Assembly (NCBI GenBank): GCA_008933995.1
Contig: WARS01000030.1
Location: 2,559,501-2,623,500 of the forward strand
Reading direction: 5' to 3'
From: Datnioides undecimradiatus
Lineage: Eukaryota; Chordata; Actinopteri; Lobotiformes; Datnioididae
Length of the DNA stretch: 64,000 nt
Part shown: positions 1 to 14,570 of the stretch, one piece after another
How positions within the stretch are numbered: the stretch's first letter is position 1
How the letters are laid out: every line of letters starts with the position of its first letter
Made by a program: the position numbers and the translations under genes
Notes under the pieces: generated by a model
Seen by the model: only the letters and a program-made list of their open reading frames with translations
Told to the model about the DNA's origin: nothing
Database searches by the model: none

Positions 1-1487
1 CAAAAGTGGCCTAATATTATCATTAGAAACATTATGTAAATAAAGTATTATGCAGAAAGCATGTAATTGCACCAAACGAATGGCCATACAAAGCAGATGG
101 GGAAAACACTGATTTTATTACATTTGGGTCATTATCTTAAGAGCACAGTGGTCAAATATTAATACTGGAAACATTTTGTAAATACTGTATTGTACAGAAA
201 ATGGAAATTACTCCCATTTAAATGTTTTTCTAAAGTACAAGGAGGAAACAAAAACAATAATACAGTTATGAAGTTATATGGACATATCATTGCCAGGCAG
301 CAGGGAAAGCTGGTCATTTATGAAAGTTCCAGGTTTGTGTTTAGTTTGATTTTCTGACTGTTCGACAGAGGCTGGATTACTAACCCAGCATGGCAGTCTG
401 AGATTTTGATTAGGAGTATGTACCACTGAAGCACAATGTCATTGATAAGGACTTTAAGGGTGGCCGGTTCTGTGCTTACATGTTGCAAATTCATAAATAA
501 CGAGTATTTATTCAAATGATCACATGGCAAATCTGGGGTCTGGGGCCAAGGTTAGTTGACAATGCACGATCATCCTGTCAAGATATTAACTGCAACTAAT
601 TTGCGCAAACAAATATGTTTTGATTACGTCTTCTATGGAATTATAATAATATGGCGTTGCAGCAAAGTAATACTGAATAATACGGAACAACAAGTTTCAT
701 TTGTTTTCCGCCGAAATATTGGATCTCAATAAGATCGGCTTTTAGTAACAACATCATCAACATTTTTACAGTAATGTTTACAGTTACCTCAGTCACGGTC
801 TTGATTCCCAATGCACAATGTGATGGTCAGCACTGAACCCAAACCACAAACTCAGGATGTGAGTCTCTCATCCATCCACCCCAAACAACTGCTAATGCCA
901 GTGAAGAGAACCAGATGCAGTGTTCCATTCCATTCATTGTTACATGTGAACACAATCCAGTGCTGACTGGGAAGATAATTTAGAACTATATGTATATGTA
1001 TTGAAAGTAGTTTAAAGAGACAGGATTGTGCAAGTCTGACTTTCATTCTTCCACAGACTTGCAGTTAACATTGACCGTTTGATAATTGTAACTACAATCT
1101 TTGTCTGACCTCCTTTATCATGTGCTTTAGTTGCATCATACCACTACTTTATTTGATTTGCCATCACTATATTTCCCATTCCTTAACCATACTATGGATG
1201 ACATTTATGGATATTCAACTGAAAAAAAAATTAAAGAATAATAAAAAGTTCGACATTGGTCGTAAAAGAACATCGTATCCGAACTTAATCTGGGGGTTTG
1301 CAGAATTGTTCACATTCTTGTCTGGTTGAAAGGTTTAAAACTGTACATATTTCACAGAGAGGAGGAAGGATGGTGGGGTTAATAGCTGCCAGCAGCTCAT
1401 TTTAGCCCCACAGCCTCCTATTGGGTAAATTCTAAACACAATTTAATAGTTATTTTTTATTTTATTACAGTTTGACTAAATATAACT

Positions 1488-1501
1488 CTTGCCACGGCAA
1501 C
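1488..1501. promoter_or_regulatory. RFX X-box-like palindrome
   Basis: cttgccacggcaac is close to the palindromic X-box gttgccatggcaac, with mismatches at the first base and in the spacer. No gene is visible nearby. Confidence 0.25.
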
Positions 1502-4106
1502 ACAAATCTGTGAACAATAGCAAACTAACAGTCAGGTGCAGTCAACATGTAAATCCAGTCGTTTCTTACCACACTTACCATACTTACATGATAGGAATGC
1601 TACAAAGTCATTTCCTAGAAACAATAAAATAAAATGCGTGTGCAGGCAGAGAAAGGACTCCCTGCCCTCCTCCCTCCCCTCCTCCTCTCCTTCCACTCTC
1701 CATCTATCACATCCAGCAGGTACCACAGGCCACTGACCAAGCCTGTCCTCCCGTCATTAGCCCCGCGTTCTCCCCACGCGATCCGTGTGGCTACCCCTGT
1801 CTCCTCTCTCCAGCCCGACACCCCATAATAATATCTCTTTCAACCTTCACACCGTGATAAATAGAAGTGCGCAGAACAAAAGGGATGGTGAGTGGGGAGG
1901 GAGAGAGAGCAGAGGGGTGAAGTGTAAGAGAATTAGGGGTAGAGAAAGAAAAAGAGGGGAAGTCTGATGGTTTCTGTTTGCCTGTGTGTCTGTGTGTTTC
2001 ATGTTTTTCATCATGGTCTGCTGTGGCAAAACCTTCACATTATTAGGATGTAATATGAAAAGTTTCCATAGGATGAAGATGATCTTCATGTATTAACTTT
2101 TGGCAAATACCATGCTGAATACAGTAATTTGAAAGTAAGAAAATGAATATATTTATTTTTATTTATCATTTTTACAAGGCAGTTCAAATTACTAATGATT
2201 AATGGTAATGGTGAAATTGCTAGTGTTATCCAAATGGCTTATTTTCAACCAATCTTCTCCAGGTTACATGTTAAATTTCCCATTATAAACAGCATTTTGA
2301 AGAACAAAAGCCAGTACAAACCTCTCTAATTCCCAGTTTGTCAAACACAGATGTTTTGTCAGAGTCCTCTGCGTTAGAAAGTAAGTTAAGCACATTACAT
2401 AAGTGACTTACCTAAGTTAAAATAAATCAGTGGTGACTTTTTATTTCACATGGGATGGTAACAGGCTGAGAGTTCTCTGTCTGACGCATCCACTCCATCC
2501 ACCCAGCTTCTTTCTCTGGCTTTGTCACTCTTCATACTGTACAATGACTTTGTGCTACATGACTTTCTCTGAGCACGTAGTGTTGCCACAGATGGATTGA
2601 AATCGGTGCATCTCGTACAGTTGCTTAAAGCCACCACGTGCATTTGAATGAGACGCTGAAGGGAGTGACACAGTGTTGGTGTCTGACGACCTGGGAATGG
2701 AAAAATATGAAGCAGGAGCTAGAGTTCAAGAGGCGTGAGTCGGGTGGAAAATATAATAATAAAAACACACAAAGCCAGAGATGAATGGCCAAACTACTCC
2801 ACTACCTGAGCGAGAGACACAGAAATGAAATGTAACACTAAGACTAAGACGTGAGTCAAGTCATATTAGCATGAAGACAACCAAAGGGACCCTTCACCTC
2901 CATGTGGACCTGCATAAACCTGCGCATAAAGACAAAAATAAAATTCCACATTCAGAAGGAAAAATGTCTTACAGTATCAACATACATTGTACCGCTGGAT
3001 CAATGTTGCTAACACTGTAAATATATAAATAAAAATAAATTTTATTACTTTATTGTGGCGACTCATCTAATTTGGCAAATGCGTCCCGTTGTTTCAGCTT
3101 TTTGCATTTTTTATAAATACAACCTGTAAGTGCGAAGTAACTAGTAGTTATGGTTGTAAAATGAATCCAACAAAGTAACCTGCAGAATAGAAGTAGAAGT
3201 AGAATAAGTAGAATACACTCAGCAAACGCATATGAAAAGGAGCCCCCAGAGGGATTAGTCCAATTTAAGGTCATGAAACAATAAAATCTGAAATTCTTTT
3301 CTTTTCTGTCACAGGATGTGAAATTAGCTGAAAGTTGCTGATCTCCTCCACTGACTGTCTGTACTGTCTACCGGTGTCTTTGTCTCCTTGATTCATTTAA
3401 TCGCGCAAATAGTGATAATAAAAAAAATCAACATCCCTGAGCTCCTCCAAGACAAAAAGAGGGAGATGAAATCATTACGCAGACTCCCCTGAGACATGTT
3501 TTGAGTTTGATGTTTAAGTCATAATTAAAAAGTCTCTCTCCTCAATCCGCGCTCTCATAATATCTGTGTGATTTATTAGCACCGCCACAAATTACAGCCC
3601 CCCCCTCCCCTCTCAGATATGTATTGTAATATTGCATTTCAACAGTTAAGCGGGATTGGTGTGTGTGTATACACGTACGTCTGTGTGTGGACTTGTGCTC
3701 CAGCTCTGTATTTGCTTTGATCAGCGTTGTGCTTTTTGCATGTCTTCATGTTCGGTAAAGGACTGAGGATATAAACTGGCTGCCACATCTTCATCACCTA
3801 CAAGAGGTGAACCCATGGGAAGTTAGATGTGTGTTTGTGTGTGTGATTGTCTGTCTGGGTATCAATATCAGTTTGTTTGAGTAAACAGTACTTCTTGTAC
3901 ATAGCACCAAACAATGTAGAACTTGCTCAGACCTCTTGTCTCTCATTCTGGGTGTTTCTTGCCTTTAAATCGCTCCATCTTTTCCCCTCAATCCTTCCTT
4001 CAGTCTATCCATCCATCCTTGCCGCCCTCCGTCTCTCCCCAACTTGATTTAAGAGTTGCCCTCATGGCTTTGACACATCGGTATTTCTATCAGAGAGGAT
4101 TAGAAC

Positions 4107-4145
4107 TGTGTGTGTGTGTGTGTGTGTGCGTGCGTGTGTGTGTGT
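4107..4145. repeat. (TG)n microsatellite
   Basis: TG array interrupted by two CG steps, followed by a short GA run. Confidence 0.9.
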
Positions 4146-4245
4146 TAGAGAGGGAGAGAGAGATAGCCACGATGATTCAAATATAATGGCTCTGTACTGC
4201 AGCCTTCCCTCTCCAACCGTCCTGTTCAGTTGCAGAGATTAATAA

Positions 4246-4269
4246 GTGTGTGTGTGTGTGTGTGTGTGT
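4246..4269. repeat. (TG)12 microsatellite
   Basis: Uninterrupted GT units. Confidence 0.9.
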
Positions 4270-5762
4270 TCGCTGTAGTGTGTGCATACATGTTGAATTG
4301 TGTGGCTACACATTATAGCCCAGACAGTAATATCTGCCATGCATATATTATCCATCCTCCCTATTATCCAGAAATCACAGGCAGAAGAATTAGAGTGCGG
4401 CTCCTCTCAGTCTTGTTGGTGTGTCGGAGCAGACCGGACTGCCGTGCCTTCCCCCCAGTCAGAGGTTAAGATAGCAATCAGGAGAGGAGCGCAGATGGAG
4501 GCAGACATTTTAATATTATTTTAATATTCACAGCGGCTGGTAATTGTTAAAGGACAGTCCAGTCCTCACCGCTCTCCCTCAAAGTCCCAGTAATTGCACC
4601 AAAGGCTACAAAGCTACAGGGCGGTGACCATGAGGGGAAAGAGGAGGAAACAAAGATGGTAGAGTAGCTCCAGGGATGCTAATTGTTTTTAATTCCACTA
4701 ATTACTCTGATCTATAGCTATAATTTCTGTCTTTGACCAAAAAGTTGCATGATTTCTGAGTTTGTGATTTGTGTGTGTCTTGCTTGTTTCAATTGAAGCA
4801 TAAGGCAGTTAGTTCAGCCAGTTCATCCAATTTAAAAGCAAACAACAGAAGAAATTCCAGTTGGATCTGTTCATGTTGTTTTTACACACTCAGATAATTT
4901 CCTCCAACATTTCTCCCCCATCCCAGTGAAATAGCGGTTCATGTCTGTCTGTCCAGTTTATCACACTGAAAAAACATAACTGCAACATCCCTTTGCAGAA
5001 ACCGTGTCTGTTGCTCTTGATAATCCACAGGACTTAATACAGCACTTTTGACTGGGACTGTTTCTTCCACAGAGCAGCAAACTGTGGAAACTGTTTACAC
5101 AGATGCTTTACAGAGGTCTGACTATTTTTTTTTTCGTGAATGACAAGTTGCTGTTTGATTTTTCAAATATATTTTTAATGCGGTGTACTGACAGTAATGC
5201 AGTACTGATTACAAAAGTGCGGTAAAATGGACAGCTGATATTGTCAAATGTTTTGTCCTGCAGACATGTGCATGTTTGTACGATACATGAAGCCAGAAAC
5301 TTGAGACGGGTAAATAAAGAAATTCATCTCGCCAACCCTTCAGGCTTAATCTGAGTGCGTTTTTCTGTATTTAGTAGTCTAAGTATTGCTATTTAAAATT
5401 CAGTAACTACATTACACATACTCAATGGAGAGTTTTGTGTGTTTAGTGGTGAGACTAGTCCAGGAAATGTCAGCTCAGGCTGGTCTGAAGGTGCTGATAG
5501 GGGAAGAATTCACTGGAGGATTGACAAGTAACTGAACACATTTCCAAAGTGACTAAATTTCATCCACCTCTGTTGTATTGGGAGGGGGGCACATATGTGA
5601 AAGATCTTTTTTTAAGATTTTATGATCAGAGATGTTTGAAGCAGAACACAGAGCAGAGAGTATGCAGGGAAACCACGCGCGTTCCTTTTACTCTTAACCA
5701 AGCAGAGGTACAAAATAAAATGTCAAACCCCACTGCCAGGCACTTTGACACGACAGAATACA

Positions 5763-5776
5763 ACTTTGATCAAAGT
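5763..5776. promoter_or_regulatory. Palindromic TCF/LEF-type motif
   Basis: actttgatcaaagt is a perfect 14-bp palindrome made of two overlapping ctttgat core words on opposite strands, matching the TCF/LEF consensus. Confidence 0.3.
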
Positions 5777-8700
5777 CATTTCCCGGCGTCAAAGCCCCGC
5801 ATCAGATCTACAACATCTGAAGTGGCTGAATGAAACGGGGCCAGCTGGAAAATAAAGGGAGTTGACACCAAAATAGCCCACCTGCTCTGCATGCTCCTTG
5901 CTGTTATGCATCAATCTATCAGCCAGCCTTATTGCTATTCAGATTACACACAGCGCACACACACTATTCAGATGAGAGGGGAAGGTGTACAGGACGTTGA
6001 GGGGTGCAGCGGAGACATGAGTGACCTTTTCAATCGTTGCTGGACACTTTGAGTCGGTAGTGAATCCATCTCAGCGAACTGGTGTGATAGGCCATTTCTT
6101 GAAGCCTGTCCAATGCTCTTCAGATCTACTACTGGGCTATTGTAATGTATGCACATTACATTTGTTCACTTGTGTACTGCCCGAGTTGTACCTGTATCTG
6201 CTGCCGCAAATACTGAAGTTCAATCAGAGAAATCGAAGTTCAGGTAAAATAGTTTTATTCAAATTAAATCTGCTTTGCCTGACCCAAGTTCTTGGTATAC
6301 TTTTACCACTCACACTATCAGTATTTTATTTCTTTATTCAGTTGAAACAAAAAGAAGGAGCCTTGAGTCAAAACAAGAGGAGGTTTTGTTTGTGCAGACA
6401 CATGTTCAGATCCTGCACGTAGCTGGGTGAACAGTGCAGGTTCTAGTGGAAGCTGTGGAAAATCCGATCAGTTACTTGAAGTGATGTCATTTGAGTCAGC
6501 ATTGGTTGGAGCTGAAGACTACATTTTGAAAATTTAAATCTTGGGTTGTGGAATTACAAAGAGGTGAGATTAGTAGGACTCACTCCTCATCTCAGCTTGA
6601 TGCCAGTGGCTTAAAGCCACTTACGCTTCTAACCAACTCAAATCTCAGACCAAACTGTCAGCAGTTCAATTGCAAGCTGGGTAATGTAGGCGGCAGGTTT
6701 TGATGAGCAAGATAAATGTGTGGAATGAAAAACATGATGTCTGTCGTTTTACCATAACTTGATCCTTTGTTGTCCACGTCTCAGTCTGGCCATGTTATGA
6801 GTACAGTGCTAGACTGGTGGATCAAATACCAGCAACAGCTACTGCAGCTTCCAGGCTGGCTGAGCATGATGTTGGCTGGAAGGATTTGTTAGGTCAAAGC
6901 AAAGTAGAAGCCCCCTCCCAAACAGAAGGCTTACATGAATAAAATGAAATGTTAATAATAATAATAACAAATCATTACCTTAATCAGGATAGCATTAGGA
7001 TGCCACAGAAGTTACAAATAGGATTCACACCAGGTGAGCAAAGATGGCTGATTACAAGACAAGAGTGCTGAGTGCTGAGTTCTGTCAGCACTGACTGGTC
7101 AGAAATAGCCTTCTGATGAGCGCAGCTTTGGGGAGCAATCCTTACACACACACCCACACTTTTCAGCTGTGTCATTTGATATCTTAATGTTTCACTGCAT
7201 CGAGATGATGCAAGTGGCAATTTGTCTTTGCTGCGACTGATGCAAAATGCTGCAACTGACATGTGACTCAGCAAGTCACAGAAAGCTTCAAAATACTCGT
7301 TTATAGGCTGCTGTAAATAATTGTTTACTGGGCAGAGTTTATTTATGTTTGTATTTTATTTATTTTTTTGCTTTGCTTGCCTAACTGAATATTTCTTTTC
7401 AAAATCACACACAATCAGGAACCCTACACACACCACATTCTTACACACTACAAGCGCAAGTTCCCAAGTGAACGCTGGTGCTCCACCATGCATCTCCAGC
7501 CACACTCTTGGTTAATTATCCACACCATTAATTTATTGCTTTGTGTGTGTGTGGCTTATTAGCTCCCCGGTGGAGACAGAGAAAGAGAGAGAGAGGCAGC
7601 TTTCTCTGTAGAGTTTAATCACGACCCTCAGCAGGGACGGAGAGTACAGGAAGGGAAAGAAGCACTTGAACCCTAATCACTCACTCATACACACACTATA
7701 GGGGTAACATTGCACGGACTGTAAGAACCAGCACAGTCGGCGAGTTTAAATGTCTTGTCTGCAAACAGTTTCAAATTGAATGGATAATGAAAGGTTTCGT
7801 TCCTTTTCACCCCGGCCCAGTCATTGAAGATTTGCCTGATAAGCACAGATACTGCAACGCAGATTACATGTTGTGGTCACTAATGCTGAGATCACAGTCC
7901 TCTGCTGTTTGGATGCCTCGGTTTAGATCTTTAGAAGTAAGGCAGTTGAGACTAGGTAAATACACTTGAATTCTTGTCAATGAAATAAAAAAAATGTTAC
8001 AAGTTAAATGAAGCTTTTTTTTTACTTAATAATGATAAGGAAAAGGGAGTGTGTGTATTTATTTGGAATACTTGTGAAAATAATAATCGACAACAGATAC
8101 AGTCAGATAAAATTGATAAAAATAAGATATTTGTTGTACTGTATTATAAAAAACAATCATTCACTGACCCCCTCACAGTTCCACCAGGCAAATAATCGGC
8201 AAACCGCTCTGTGATCCTGCACTGTTCCCTTTTCTCCTTTTTCCTTGTGTTCTCGTGAGTGTCACATGTGGCTCTCCTGTAAGAGATCAAGCATAAACTA
8301 TTGAAATCCCACCCCTTGGTACCAAATAATAACCCCCCCAATGAAAAGCCTGCAATAGACGTGCAGACAGAAAAGTCAGCAGACACCTACACAAAGACAT
8401 AGCGAGGGAGCGCGAGCGGCAGATAACTTAATAGAGGGATCGGACGAAGGCTAAAAAGGAAGAGTGAAATCATTAGGATGCAAATGAGAGGGAACGATTG
8501 GCATGTGTGCGAGAGATTGAAAGAGATACTGTATGAAAGGCAGAGGGAGAGATTGAGTCGTCTCTGCTTTCACCGGGGTTTTCACGCTGAAAGGAACAAC
8601 TGTCACATGTCCGCTGTCAAAGATCCAGGCGACGACTGCAATTAATTTTACAGTGATGACTATTTTACCAGCTACAGGAATTTGTTTTACAATGCTGAGG

Positions 8701-11580
8701 CTTATCCCCCTGTCCGGCCGATTTCACGCTGACATGAAGACAGTGACTACTGTGTGCAAGAGCTTTCCAGGCTTTTTAAAAGCCTGATTCAGGTAAAAGA
8801 GTGGTTGACCTGTTTCAGAGTTTCTTAAATGATCATCTTGTGCAGATTCAAAAAAGTATTTAGAAGATTTCAAGTATCCTGACTTCACTGTAGCCTGAGA
8901 AGAAGATCTGAGGCCTTTCTGATGTTTTTAAAGGATAAGACTAGTGACTGGTGTTATTTTATTCATTTAATATATCACATTAATTGATCATAACATCTAT
9001 TGTGTGTAAAAATAGTGTTCCTTCATTTCCATGAACACACACCCAGATTATTTCTCATCAATGCCACGCTCACTTTTGCTGCGGCTGATGATCACCACAG
9101 AACCAAATGTGTATTAATGTGCGGCTGAAAATAGTCTTTGCAGAAAATGAAACTGCTCATGCAAGAGCTGTTTTTAAACATCTACTTATCTATGTAAGCT
9201 GAATGACTTTTTGTCAGACAGAATAAATCATTGTTGGTTTATGTGTTTTTCATTAAATTTTTGGCCAATAAGATGGAATAACACCAGCCTTGTGTGTTCA
9301 AGTGACCAATCTCATGAGCGGCAGCAAATCATAACTGGATCTGATAAGGTTCAGATGAAATGATCTGCGAAAATCAAGTTATTTTGATTCCTACAGAGAC
9401 TGTGATGGTGTTCTCTGTTAGGCTGAGGACCTAGCTTAACTGCTTAATTCTAGCCCAGACCTGTCACTGCATATCCTCCCTTTTGGTGCAGAAATGCACC
9501 AAAACACAAAAGGGGTCTGAGGGGTTGATTGTTCTGCAGTTTGGGGAACAGTTTGTAAATGCTTGATCATCCCAAGATTTAAACTGAGACTATGAAATGA
9601 CAGGCAGGAACACAGACAAATGTCAAATGCATGAGACAGTCCTGCCCTCGAGGTAACAGTAGCAGTTTGTTGCACACGAGAAAGATTATTTTCACATTGC
9701 TGTTCGTAGAAGTTGTGATTGGTACCAATAGAACCGCCTCATCCCTTTGCATTAGTGGTTAGTTGTCAATCTGGCAGTAAATGGATAGGTTAAAGTTTAA
9801 GTTAGTAAATGCTGCAGTGAGTCAAGACCGAGACATGTCTCATGTGTTTAGTGTAAATGTGGTTTGTGTGTGCGCCTGTGCATGATTTTAGAGCAGATGC
9901 ATCCTGTAAACGTTGGATCCTGCCGTGTTTTTATGTTTCATTTACATTCCGCCAGCGTTACCTTTTCTTTTTATTTTCTCGTGTTTGTCTCTCACCCGGT
10001 TGTTCTCCCCCATCCTCCTGCTTTCTCCACCGGTCCAAACGAGGTGAGAGAGTTTGCGCCACTCTGTTAGCTGCCGTCTTAGCCATTGAATCTCTTCATA
10101 AAACAGAAATATGTACTGGCTCGGGCCAAAGCCACGACCAAATAAAATCCAGCCAAGTGTCTTCCAGGGAACCCATCCATTCACATCATAAAAATGGCTC
10201 TTTATTTGTGTTTTCAGTCCGTCAGTCTGTTGTTGGCCATTTGGTTCGTCTTAGGCACTGGGATATCCCCCCTGTCTATAAATCCCCCTCTCATCTCTCT
10301 CTCTTTTTTCCCTCCTTAACTCAGCCTCTCTCGTCGTCTCTTGGAGTGTTTCATGGTGCATCATGTGAGATTTATTTCCAAATATACTGGGGCAAAATGT
10401 ACTGTGTGTCTCCTTGTTTTGAGGAGGGATTTACTCCCCGTTAAGAAGAGTTATGTACACCGAGGCGTTTTACATCCTGACTCTTGGTAACACGGCGTTC
10501 TCTGACATATTTCACCAGGGCCTTCGCCTAATCCACATATCAATCCACAGCCTGCTATAGAAACACTTTCACACACATTTACAGCAGAAGAAAGCGATCT
10601 CATGGGGTGAGGCATTTGGCAGCAGTGTCTTTAACTGCAAGACTGTACCTTTTTTTGACTAATGTCGCTCTCTCTGATGTCTACGTCCCCGTCATCTCAA
10701 CAGTTAGAGTGATGTTGATGAGGATGGTTATGTAAACATATGGTATATTGTCATCTCTACCTGCATGTCGAAACAATAAGATATGATTCCCTGTTGTTTT
10801 TTACATCAGTGTACACTCTATGAGCTGCTGACTGATGGTGCTGTAGCTCTTAAACATCCATGATAGCTTGGTGTCAAAACTGAGACTGAAAAATAGACAA
10901 CTTGTTTAAAAAGTGAAAACTAGAGCAATCTTGCTGGAGACTGTTCTGATCAACTGTATTATTGTAAGTTTTTCACTTTGACATTTATTTAATTCTTACT
11001 GAGACAAAAATAATTCCAGGCGTTTCCCTTTCTCACTCCAACCCCAAGCCAATAAACACACTAGCATTCTGTAAATACCTCTCTATGTGGCAGTTTGCAT
11101 TGTTTCTGGTGAGTCAAAATATGAGAAAAACAGGAAATTATGCATAATCTGGCGCAGAACGTAAATGTCTGTTCAGGCAAACCAGTTCTTTTAAACCAAG
11201 TGTTGTTGTAACAGTTGCACAAGCCCTTCCTTTGTGGCATTCATTGCAACTGCTGTTCAGGACATGTTTGATTACAGCTGGTAGTGGATCGAAATGTCAT
11301 TTCAAACAAGTGAACAAGCAACAAAATCGTAAGAATGAATATTTTAAAGCTGCTGACTGCTCATTTAACTGTCATACTTTTTAAGATCACCATCAGTTGC
11401 CTGAGTAACACTATCCGTCATCAGTTACATCAGACAATACAGAGAGAAGAAATGATTCTTAACATTCACACAAACAGTGGTCTTGTACATGACCTTTAGT
11501 ATTTTACTGTTTCACAGAGTGAAATCCACACATTAGTGAGGAGGGTGACTTCTGGGGCCATGTTCTCAAGACCTGAGGCC

Positions 11581-11581
<1 letters not shown>

Positions 11582-11612
<31 letters not shown>
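11582..11612. repeat. (AC)n microsatellite
   Basis: Uninterrupted AC units. Confidence 0.9.
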
Positions 11613-11614
<2 letters not shown>

Positions 11615-12236
11615 GTAAGAATAACATTACTACACACATCTATAAATGTAGTGATTTGTCTTAAAGCGGAATGGACACTACTGACTGCATGCTCTCTGCA
11701 CGTTGTTTATCTTCACTGGGGTCCTTTGTCAGATCGCTGTACGTATTGTTTTGCTGTCTATCATGTTAGATGTTTATCCTGTCATGCCTCTTGGTCTTCC
11801 GATCTGTCACTCTTCTCTTTCTCCCACCCCATCTCTTAAAAGTCTTCCTATATTTCCTCCTCCTGCACGTCATTCCAAAGCATTAAAATCTGAGCGTGCA
11901 GATGATCTGATTCCTCTTCATTTATCCTGAGACGAGGATTTTAAAGACTCAGCTCTAGATTAGATGACTTTTTAAGGTGGCTCATTTTGGCCGTGTCCCC
12001 CTTTGTAGTTTGCCTTCCCTGCTGTTCTCTTCCCGTTTCACTCTCTCTTCCGCTCTCTCTCTCCTCAGGCTGTGTATCAGGGTTCTATGTTAATGACAGT
12101 TGACAGATAGTTGAAGGGCACGGGCTGCTCCCTGTCAGCCCTGTTTTGGACTCATAATTATTTCACCAGTGTCACGTCACTGTCACCCTCGCCTGCTTAA
12201 CACTGTCACACACACTCAGACACACAGTGCTCCCCA

Positions 12237-12330
12237 CCCCCCCCCCCCCCCCCCCACCCGCCTTGCTTGCTGTAGCTTGAGGAGAGAGAGAGAGAGAGAG
12301 AAAGAGAGTGTGTGTGTGTGTGTGTATGTG
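12237..12330. repeat. Compound poly-C, (GA)n, (TG)n tract
   Basis: Nineteen C in a row, a short mixed spacer, (GA)n from 12282 and (TG)n from about 12308. Confidence 0.9.
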
Positions 12331-14544
12331 AGCGCGAGTCTGGCTGTCACTCGACCTCAGCGTTGGCCGTTTCCCTGCCAAGACAAGCATCGCTGCCAAA
12401 CAGCAACCGTCGCTCTGCGTGCTCGTCTCCGTGGTAACAAACCAGAACCACAGCCTTATGGCAGTGTGTTGGCGTGCTGGAAGGGGACTATCCAACTGGG
12501 TACCAAAATAATGTCTGGGCGAGATGTTCTACACCTGGCAACAGATGTGCTGAGCTCTGCACGAGGGGAAGATGAAGCACAGGGCTGAAACTAAAGCGCT
12601 ACTTCAAAAAAAGATCAAAACAGACAAAACATTGAAAACTATCACACAATATCAGTTCAATGCTTGCATTTAAGACACAGGTCCGGCTGCTCTTTTGTCT
12701 GTAACTCATTATTGCTGTCTGTCTTGATTGGAACCTCAAGGCAATTGTTGAAAACAACAACAACAACAAAAACAACCATTCGACTTTATTAAAACACAAT
12801 GTCTAAAATTCTGGTAACCTTTCTCTTAAAACTCTGTGGGTATGAATGCAGTGATATTACACCAGGAGGGAGCTTTAATGGTTTTATACTCCAAATAAGG
12901 AGAGAGGTTATTATCATACAGTGATTATATAGAATAGAGGTATTTCAGCTCAATCTTAAGTTATGTTATATGGGGTGATAGTCTGTTCTGTTCACATGAG
13001 CGTGCTGGTGTTGTGCGGGGAATTTGCATCAGAAACATTTTCTCACTGTACATATCTGAGAGATAAGCAGAGTGTGTGTGCATGTAAAAAAAATGGTCAG
13101 AATTAAGAATATGCACAAAAACTCAAATTGATCAAATGACGCATATCTCAAAGACATAACAGTAAAAAGTTGTTGGAGCAAATATTTCATCTGCTTTCTT
13201 TCAGTATCATTGGAATTTAAGTCAGAATTGTGAATGCATAGATTGATCAGTGTAGACGATGAAGAACTCTGCAGCTGCAAAATCTTTAATAAAAACAATA
13301 CGAAAGATGAATAGGAAAAAACGGGCTGAGACAGGGTAAAGTGTGAAGCTGCATGTGTATTTCAGGCAGAGACGAGAAGGCCGGCTGACAGAAATGTCTG
13401 AGGTGAAGAAGAAAGAGAGACAGATTGAACAGAGAGCGAGGTGGACGGATATATAGATAGGAAGAGAGCGGGAGTGAGACGGAGGAGATCAATGATTTAA
13501 ACAATAATACAGCCCTCTGTATTCACCGTCACACTCTCGCTCTCTACCGCCATCAGGATCGTCTCTCAGACACACACACACGAGTCCAGACTGTCCATCT
13601 GGTTCATGCTCCATCACGACGCTGTCTGTAAGGTGGAGTTGCCCTCCTCTTCCTCCTAATCCACCACCCCTACTCTGTCCCTCCCTCAGACTTTGTTACC
13701 CACACCATCATGTCACCATCAAGTCACTCCTGCTTAATCTACTGCTCCCTGTCCTCTTTCCATCCTTTCCTACTTTATGTATTTATCTGTTCTGCACAAC
13801 ACTTTCTCTCCTATCCCGTCCCATTGGCCTTGTGTGATTTGTGCATACACTTTTGAAAAATGTAAAAGTCTCAGTATCCTTGTTAATATAAGGTGTTACT
13901 GTGGAAGAAACCCACTCAAAACAAACCTGCAGTTAACACTCGCATTTGCAAACACACACTACTAATTTTAACTGAAAGTGAGCCAATCAGAGAGTGTATG
14001 TGTCTGTGAAACCCTCTCTCCCTCGCTCCCTCTCTCTCATTCCCTCACTCCTCACCTCCCTCTGTCTTTGCCTCTCTCCCACTTCCAGCCTTCTGTTTAA
14101 ATTAAGGTGGGCTGACAAACAAATTAAATCTGTCACATCCTGTTTGCATGAACCAGACAGGAAGTCAATATTGTCAGCCATGTTGGTTAGCCAGAGTTCT
14201 AATCACACTTCAACGCCATGGCAACAGAGATGAGGGTGAGGGGCGGAGGTGGCCACATGGGCTCACGTCTTATAACTGTTGACCTGCCCTGTGTTGTGTG
14301 GGTGTCTGGTCATTGTAATGTATGTAATGTAATGTGATGTGGGAGTTTTGAGACACATGTCAAAAAAACTTACCAATATGGCAGCCGATTATATTATTTT
14401 ATTTTTATACTATATTTATTTTTATTAAGTATTTTGTTGAAACGGGCCCCTGATCCATAGCACGTACGTGGCTGCATGACAATGCAAAATGCACAAAGAA
14501 ACATCACACACATAGCAGATCTGTCAGTCATTCTCACACTTGCG

Positions 14545-14570
14545 CACACACACACACACACACACACACA
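14545..14570. repeat. (CA)13 microsatellite
   Basis: Uninterrupted CA units after tgcg. Confidence 0.9.

Larger units (their letters stand above)
1..5540. other. Non-coding, no gene recognised
   Basis: This stretch is AT-rich with no ORF that I can relate to a protein. It contains pyrimidine-rich DNA at 1660-1720, purine-rich DNA at 1890-1960, an RFX X-box-like palindrome at 1488-1501 and (TG)n arrays near 4.1 and 4.25 kb. All ORFs are short and look random or repeat-driven. Confidence 0.6.

Noticed and set aside
9857-10444. 195-codon open frame on the + strand
   Set aside because: It has no recognisable domain, and its Ser/Phe/Pro-rich composition follows local C/T-rich DNA. There is no supporting splice context, so it looks like a chance ORF.
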